Source: Gracilaria domingensis
Taxonomy: Eukaryota; Rhodophyta; Florideophyceae; Gracilariales; Gracilariaceae
Reading direction: 5' to 3'
Length of the DNA stretch: 64,000 nt
Assembly: GCA_022539475.1 (NCBI GenBank)
Contig: VCMS01000005.1
Location: 1 to 64,000 of the forward strand
Shown here in pieces: positions 59,065-64,000 of this stretch; within the stretch, counting starts at the first letter, position 1, and each line of letters begins with the position of its first letter. The notes below the pieces were generated by a model, which made no database searches, was not told the origin of the DNA, and saw only the letters and a program-made list of their open reading frames with translations. A program made the translations under genes and the position numbers.

Positions 59065-59664
59065 CTACTTCCTTCCTCTTCCGAAGAAGCCTTTGAGTGC
59101 ATTCGTAAGTTGACCCATGGCATCCGAACTTTCGTCAACGTACCCAGAATCCACGTAACTACCTTCCACATCGACAAACCCTTTGAAGAACTCCCGGGCA
59201 CTTCCCGTCGCCTTTCTTCTTAACTGAGCTTCTCGTAGTGCATCAACTCGTTTGCCGTCACCTCTTAATCTGGCCTCCTCGACAGCACGTTCACGTTTTT
59301 TCTTGATTTCAGACATGCTAGACTGTGTTAGATACCGAAGAGCGAGATCTTCGTCCCCATCTGCTTCCTGAAGGGCAGCGTCTGCATCGTCCAGAGTTGC
59401 ACCTCTTATTGACTTCGAGAGACGTTGAACAGCTTCAGCCCATTCTTCTGTCATTCCTGGTGGCGGCCACACTAACGTCTCTTGCGATGCTTCCGTGGAC
59501 TGAGCCCTCTGAACATCCATACGAACGCGGCTAGCATTCAGAGGGCGGTTGGGAGGGCGAGAAACACATAGCGAACGCCCGGAGAACGATGTAACAAAAG
59601 GGTGAGCAACACACGGAGCGAAGCACAGTTTAGTCGAGAGTTCCTTGAGTGAAGCTTTGGCCAT
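59065..59664 (-). CDS. Short protein with probable plastid targeting and a helical C-terminus
   Basis: The protein has 199 residues from ATG 59664. The first 50 or so residues are rich in Ser/Arg/Pro and Cys with few acids (SFSGRSLCVSRPPNRP), resembling an organelle transit peptide. The mature part starts near TLVWPPPGMTEEWAEAVQRL. It contains a short helical block DDADAALQEADGDEDLALRYL with the look of a UBA/CUE-like three-helix fold, then a charged helix (KKKRERAVEEARLRGDGKR) and an end GQLTNALKGFFGRGRK. I do not recognise a named family. Codon-level continuity and the targeting-like start support a real gene. Confidence 0.6.
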   Translation of the reverse strand: MAKASLKELSTKLCFAPCVAHPFVTSFSGRSLCVSRPPNRPLNASRVRMDVQRAQSTEASQETLVWPPPGMTEEWAEAVQRLSKSIRGATLDDADAALQEADGDEDLALRYLTQSSMSEIKKKRERAVEEARLRGDGKRVDALREAQLRRKATGSAREFFKGFVDVEGSYVDSGYVDESSDAMGQLTNALKGFFGRGRK

Positions 59665-60152
59665 GTCGAAAGGCAATTTCGAGCACAAGATTCGTTGTGT
59701 TACAAAGATAAGGGCAGAGAGGATGATTAGTGTAGAAGACTGTCGGTAATGTCTGAGCGCAAACTGCTTCTGTTACTCAGCGTGGTTACATTCGGCTTTA
59801 AATGGAGGCAAAGGCACACGAAACGAAGATGCAGCAGGGAGGTTTGTACAACCATCGTTTCTTCTCCAGGTTGCGGCAGCTTTCCGGGACATTTTGTGGT
59901 CTCAAAACACATACCGCAGATATCACTCCTGAGCGACGGGGCCCCACGAGCCGCAGACTTCATCCTTTTGGCCTCTCGCACATTGCCATTTTTTAAACGC
60001 AAAAATACAGCACTGTGTTTAGACAACGCTTCACGAAAAAGCTTGTACCAGGGGTACAGGGGTAAGCCGACAGTAGATTCGCCTGTCAGTCATCCACGAT
60101 ATTGCGAAGATCACGAAGGTCGCGACATCCGCAAAACGTTCTAGGAGATGGA
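59665..60152. other. Intergenic DNA
   Basis: No gene is supported upstream of the short protein gene. Confidence 0.45.
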
Positions 60153-60988
60153 TCATACATTACTAAGCATGTAACACAACAAATTTACATTTTGGATTTC
60201 AAAACCCTTTACTACGTGTAGAGAACCATTCAAAGCTTCTTTTGAACAATAGAAAGGATGATTTTCTATGTAAGCTACTACAGAGAAGACTGGTGTCCCT
60301 TCGCCGGTGATGATTAACAGGCTTAGGAACATCTCACTGACATCAGATGCAATCTGTATTCGAAAGTACAAACTACGGCAGCTGAAAGGCAACCAACGGG
60401 TTTCAAAGCGACAACTGAGTCTGGTGCACAGGTGGATGATCTTCTTGAACACTTTAACCTTATCATCAGTTGTCCTCAGAAACACCTATTACAAGTAGAT
60501 AGCTGGCTTGTTGCTGAGTTATAGGTGGTAACTTGAACGTGAAAGCATTTTCTCGACATGCTTTCACAGCATGGACTAAAGGGGGAACAAAATCCCCGAC
60601 ATCTCTGATTATTGAGATGTCAATCAACTTGACTGGGGTGCGCACTTTACACGGAGTTTCGTCAAAGAAGTGTTGCATATGATCCACAGCCCCTTATTCT
60701 TAGACTTTAGACTTGACTGGAAGTAATCACGATGGCGTCGCCAGTTTTTCCGGACGACGCAAAGACGGTGAACGGGACTCGCCCGGTCGTGGTGCGTTCA
60801 TCTCCTAATGCTCTGTCAAAAAGGCCAAATGCGCATAACGAATTAGACTCCAAGGTTTTCTCCGCATTAAAGAAGAAGAAATAGGCTGACAAGCTGAACT
60901 TCCCCATCGAAGTGTAACGCCACTCTGCTATATCTCTGAGTATTTGCTGTTGAGCGTAACATAGATGCTGCGAATCGGAAGCTGACAT
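60153..60988 (-). pseudogene. Possible decayed gene in three consecutive frames
   Basis: Three minus-strand frames follow each other with gaps or overlaps under 35 bases: 60707-60988, 60466-60687 and 60153-60485. Each reads like globular protein (AEWRYTSMGKFSLSAYFFF; VKLIDISIIRDVGDFVPPL; GEGTPVFSVVAYIENHPFYC). No plausible introns fit between them. The simplest reading is one protein of about 260 residues broken by two frameshifts, but chance cannot be excluded and no family is recognised. Confidence 0.3.
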
Positions 60989-61592
60989 GGCTCAAGAGAC
61001 TCCTGCTCCGACAGTCTCTTCTCTCTCTTGAGTATGGGTATTCTAGCCGAACTACGACGCGATAGAGAGCCCTTTCGTTCGAAGAAACGCTGTCTCATAG
61101 GGAAGGGCTATTTCTGTTCAGACCACCTTCTAGCAATCTGGCTAATAGTAAAACTGACGATCGCGAACACCAGGCAAGCATAAAACGTCAAGACATTCGG
61201 CTATCTTGAAGTGCTTGATGTTGCGCGACAGAGAGAACCAATCTTGCCCACATCGTCGCCACAATATCCGAAGTTGCAAGGCATACATTGCTTCCCCTGA
61301 ATTCGTTGTGATCGATGCATACCATTGCAGAATGACGTCTATAGACCGTAATGCCATTCCGCAGACGAAAGTCGGATTACGCTTCTGGTGAAAAACGCAC
61401 GAGGATAGATTATAAGCACTACGAACAACGACGGGAAAGAGAGCTCGCAGAGGGCACAAGCGGACAAGTGAGAATTTACCCGGCAGCTGCACATCAACAA
61501 AAACCAAGATATGGCACAGAATACGCAGCATGGCAGCTTGGGAGACACAAGCGTGCACAGAAACACACATACCTCTGTATTCTAAAGCATAC
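60989..61592. other. Intergenic DNA
   Basis: No gene is supported between the possible pseudogene and the gamma-CA-like gene. Confidence 0.45.
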
Positions 61593-62492
61593 TTACGCCG
61601 CGCCGACCTTACGCTGCTCCTCACGATCCTGCTCAATAAGAGTAGCCTGAGTCTCGACAATCTCTTTTTCCTTGCCAAGCAATCCTAGATGGCTATTGTA
61701 ATCTTCAGATCGTTCCTCCATCAGTCCCTGTCTCAATTTCTCCGCCTCAATCTGTTCATGCGTTTTGCCACATTCAGTTGCGTGTGCACCTGCCAGGGTA
61801 ACGAGATCCTCTACATTGGAAGCTATAGCACTGATTTCGTCCTGCGTAAGTGCACGCTCACATTGGGCAGGCGAGCCAGACCAAAGTTCACCTGGTGATG
61901 TGCATGCGCCTTCTGGCAAGAACGAACCACCGCGGAGAACCGATTGCTCCGCCACTATAGCGCCGCGCGCAACCACAGCAGAAGCGCCCACGACAGCATA
62001 TGCGCCTACTTGAGCAGAATCGATAACAGCGCCCGGATGCACAGTGGCGTCGGCGTCGACGTGGGACCCGCCTCGAACAACTGCACGATCGCCGATGGAC
62101 GCGCGGGGTCCAATTAGAATTGGAGCTCTATCGGCACGAAGCACGGCGCCGTACCACACGGAAGACGACGGCGACAACTCCACGTTACCAACGAGCGACG
62201 CAGACGGCGCGATGAAAGCCGGGGCCGAAATGATGGGTTTAGAGTCCTCCAGATTCATGATCTGACGATGCCTGCTCACTGAATGCTCTCAAAGAAGTAG
62301 ATGAGGGCGTTAGAACCGAACTGGGAGGCAGGCCGTGGTCGGATGGCGCGTGGGGGAATGGACGGGTACACACTTACGCTGCTCCACGTAGGCGTACTTG
62401 CCCTGCAGGCTGCAGCCCAGCCGGTCGAGGGCTTGCCCCGTCTCGCGGATCATCATGCCCGCCGCATACGCGGCGCGCCGCATAAGCGACAT
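61593..62492 (-). CDS. Gamma carbonic anhydrase-like protein (mitochondrial complex I subunit type)
   Basis: Exons 62378-62492 and 61593-62278 encode 266 residues. The 99-nt intron has GTAAGT...TTCAG ends and rejoins the frame as VEQ|LSRHR. The N-terminus MSLMRRAAYAAGMMIRETGQ and GQALDRLG..LQG matches the start of plant gamma-CA subunits. Residues about 55-200 form the left-handed beta-helix hexapeptide repeats (VGNVEL, SVWYGAVLRAD, SIGDRAVVRGG, LWSGSPAQ, LTQDEI), followed by a charged C-terminal helix. Plant relatives build the carbonic anhydrase domain of mitochondrial complex I. The zinc ligands appear lost: where catalytic members have VH, GHSAVIH here is RGG and HPGAVID. It is head-to-head with ornithine aminotransferase. 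Confidence 0.88.
62279..62377 (-). other. Intron of the gamma-CA-like gene
   Basis: On the minus strand it starts GTAAGTG and ends GCATTCAG, with a stop codon inside. Removing it joins two family-matching segments in frame. Confidence 0.88.
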
Positions 62493-62871
62493 GACTGTTC
62501 CGAAGCTCGCTCTCGCTCGCGCACCCGACGAAGAAGCGCGTCGATGCCGCGTGCATTGCCGGTTGCCTCCGGCTCGCGCGCGCGCACGGCGCTATGGGGC
62601 TGGCCGAGCTCTTGGTGCCCGACGGGCACTGCCCGTCACCTGGTGTCTGTCAGTAGGCAGCTTACAGTCACACGCATTATGCATCTCATCATCATCATCA
62701 TCGTGCATGTTGCTTGAGATGCAATCTCTCTGGAGCAATCTTTGTTGGTGATCTGCTGGAACGCCTCCCGTTGGTTGCAGTCCGCCGTTCCTCGTCCTCG
62801 CTGAGGGTTCGCTTGCGCTTTTACCCCTGACAAGAAGCAGATCGTCGCTGCACCGTCTCCTTCGTCTCGGC
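62493..62871. promoter_or_regulatory. Divergent promoter region
   Basis: 379 bp separate the start codons of the gamma-CA-like gene (-) and the ornithine aminotransferase gene (+). It contains CTCGCTCTCGCTCGCG near 62505, a GCGCGCGCGC run near 62577 and (ATC)n at 62687-62703. Shared control of two mitochondrial proteins is plausible but unproven. Confidence 0.45.
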
Positions 62872-64000
62872 ATGATTCGCCTTCAGCGTCTCCGAGCCCT
62901 TTCTTCTTCACCTATGCCGCTACTCCGTCGTGCGCATATGGCAGAGGCTTCGCAGGCCGCTATCGAACTCGAACACCAGTATGGTGCCCACAACTACCAC
63001 CCTCTTCCAGTAGTTCTTTCCCGTGCTCAGGGATCGCGCACCTGGGACGTAGAGGGCCGCCAATATTTGGATTTTCTCGCTGCGTATTCCGCAGTCAACC
63101 AGGGACATTGCCATCCACGCATCGTAACAGCACTTGCAACACAAGCTGCTCGTCTCACTCTCACTTCGCGTGCATTCCATAACGACTTGTTGGGAAAGTT
63201 CCAGGAACGCCTTTGCAAGACGTTCGGATATGAGCGATGCCTCCCCATGAATACAGGTGTGGAAGGCGGTGAAACCGCCGTCAAGCTTGCTAGGAGGTGG
63301 GGATATGATTGCAAGCATATTGCGCCCGATCGCGCCCGCGTCGTATTTGCGAGAGGAAATTTCTGGGGTCGAACTATTGCTGCCATTTCCTCCAGCTGTG
63401 ATCCTACTTCGAGAGAGGGCTTTGGCCCTTTCGTTCCAGGATATGATCTGGTCGACTACGACAATCTTGAGCAGCTTGAACGCGCCGTGTCGAAGCCAGA
63501 CGTTTGCGCCTTCATGGTTGAGCCCATCCAGGGCGAAGCCGGTGTTGTGATTCCCAAGCCAGGTTATTTGAAGGCCGCTAAACAGATATGTGAAAAATAC
63601 AACGTCCTCCTTATTGCCGACGAGGTCCAGACCGGATTGGGTAGAACCGGACGAATGCTTGCTTCGGAACATGACGGTGTCAAGCCGGACATGGTTGTAC
63701 TTGGCAAGGCTCTATCCGGTGGTGTGTATCCTGTTTCTGCTGTCATGGGTAGTAATGAGGTGTTGGGCTTGTTGCGACCAGGCGAACATGGCTCGACGTA
63801 TGGAGGTAATCCGCTGGCGTGCGCAGTTGCCATCGAAGCTCTCAGCGTTCTCGAGGACGAGCATCTATGCGAAAATGCGGAGAAAATGGGCCACGTGATG
63901 CGCAATGCGCTTACTAAAAGGGGACTTCCCAAGAAATTAGTTAAGGAGGTTAGGGGAGTTGGCCTCATGAATGCTATTGAAATTGAAGATGTCCTTGGTC
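62872..64000 (+). CDS. OAT: Ornithine aminotransferase (cut off by the window end)
   Basis: The open frame from ATG 62872 to the window end encodes 376 residues without interruption. The N-terminus is basic and Ser-rich ([14 protein letters not shown]), a likely mitochondrial targeting peptide. Class III aminotransferase motifs are present: [69 protein letters not shown], the cofactor Asp in [14 protein letters not shown], the pyridoxal-phosphate lysine in LGKALSGG near residue 282, and [12 protein letters not shown]. The enzyme interconverts ornithine and 2-oxoglutarate with glutamate semialdehyde and glutamate, linking arginine and proline metabolism. About 30-60 C-terminal residues are missing because the window ends. 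Confidence 0.95.
   Translation, partial: MIRLQRLRALSSSPMPLLRRAHMAEASQAAIELEHQYGAHNYHPLPVVLSRAQGSRTWDVEGRQYLDFLAAYSAVNQGHCHPRIVTALATQAARLTLTSRAFHNDLLGKFQERLCKTFGYERCLPMNTGVEGGETAVKLARRWGYDCKHIAPDRARVVFARGNFWGRTIAAISSSCDPTSREGFGPFVPGYDLVDYDNLEQLERAVSKPDVCAFMVEPIQGEAGVVIPKPGYLKAAKQICEKYNVLLIADEVQTGLGRTGRMLASEHDGVKPDMVVLGKALSGGVYPVSAVMGSNEVLGLLRPGEHGSTYGGNPLACAVAIEALSVLEDEHLCENAEKMGHVMRNALTKRGLPKKLVKEVRGVGLMNAIEIEDVLG

Overview
This is nuclear DNA of a eukaryote. The evidence is a Ty3/gypsy chromodomain retrotransposon, a La-related protein, a PAK/STE20-type kinase, tandem CCCH and C2H2 zinc-finger proteins, a nuclear tRNA-Asn gene and two short GT-AG introns of 77 and 99 nt. Most genes are intron-less, lie 1-2 kb apart and alternate with blocks of transposon debris. 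Plant-like families (CAX, arginine-rich tandem CCCH, gamma carbonic anhydrase-like, ornithine aminotransferase) sit beside a hedgehog-type Hint protein. I infer a red alga, most likely a florideophyte such as Chondrus; this rests on gene style and family mix, not on a database match.

Bases 1 to about 17.5 kb are nested transposons. A decayed Ty3/gypsy element runs rightwards (1-4614): polyprotein tail with chromodomain, purine-rich tandem repeats, an antisense reading frame, polypurine tract and LTR, followed by leader-like sequence. A near-intact 11.3 kb element of the same lineage runs leftwards (5000-16319). It has almost identical LTRs, gag, a -1 frameshift site on the gag stop codon, pol with a very long linker before the chromodomain, and again a large antisense gene between pol and the 3' LTR. 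Its right LTR cuts a hAT transposase gene whose outer terminus and subterminal repeats lie at 17424-17553. The antisense gene in two diverged elements, each with its own TATA-like box, is the strongest candidate for an undescribed system here.

From 17.5 to 25.5 kb the DNA is gene-poor. It holds one orphan two-pass membrane protein, a clean non-autonomous hAT element with an 8-bp target duplication, and a foldback repeat cluster.

From 25.5 to 64 kb is a gene island: CAX calcium exchanger (+), La-related protein (+), arginine-rich tandem CCCH protein (-), a small acidic secreted protein (-), a 5 kb gap with a LINE fragment and an 85-bp palindrome, HAD phosphatase (+), PAK-like kinase (-), two related C2H2 proteins (-), a secreted Ser-rich stalk/Hint protein with one intron (-), a Cys-rich secreted repeat protein (+), tRNA-Asn (+), an orphan secreted glycoprotein (-), a short possibly plastid-targeted protein (-), a gamma carbonic anhydrase-like protein with one intron (-) and, head-to-head with it, ornithine aminotransferase (+), which runs off the window. 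These host genes do not form an operon or a shared pathway. The exception in layout is the gamma-CA-like/ornithine aminotransferase pair, which shares a 379-bp divergent promoter region and could be co-regulated.
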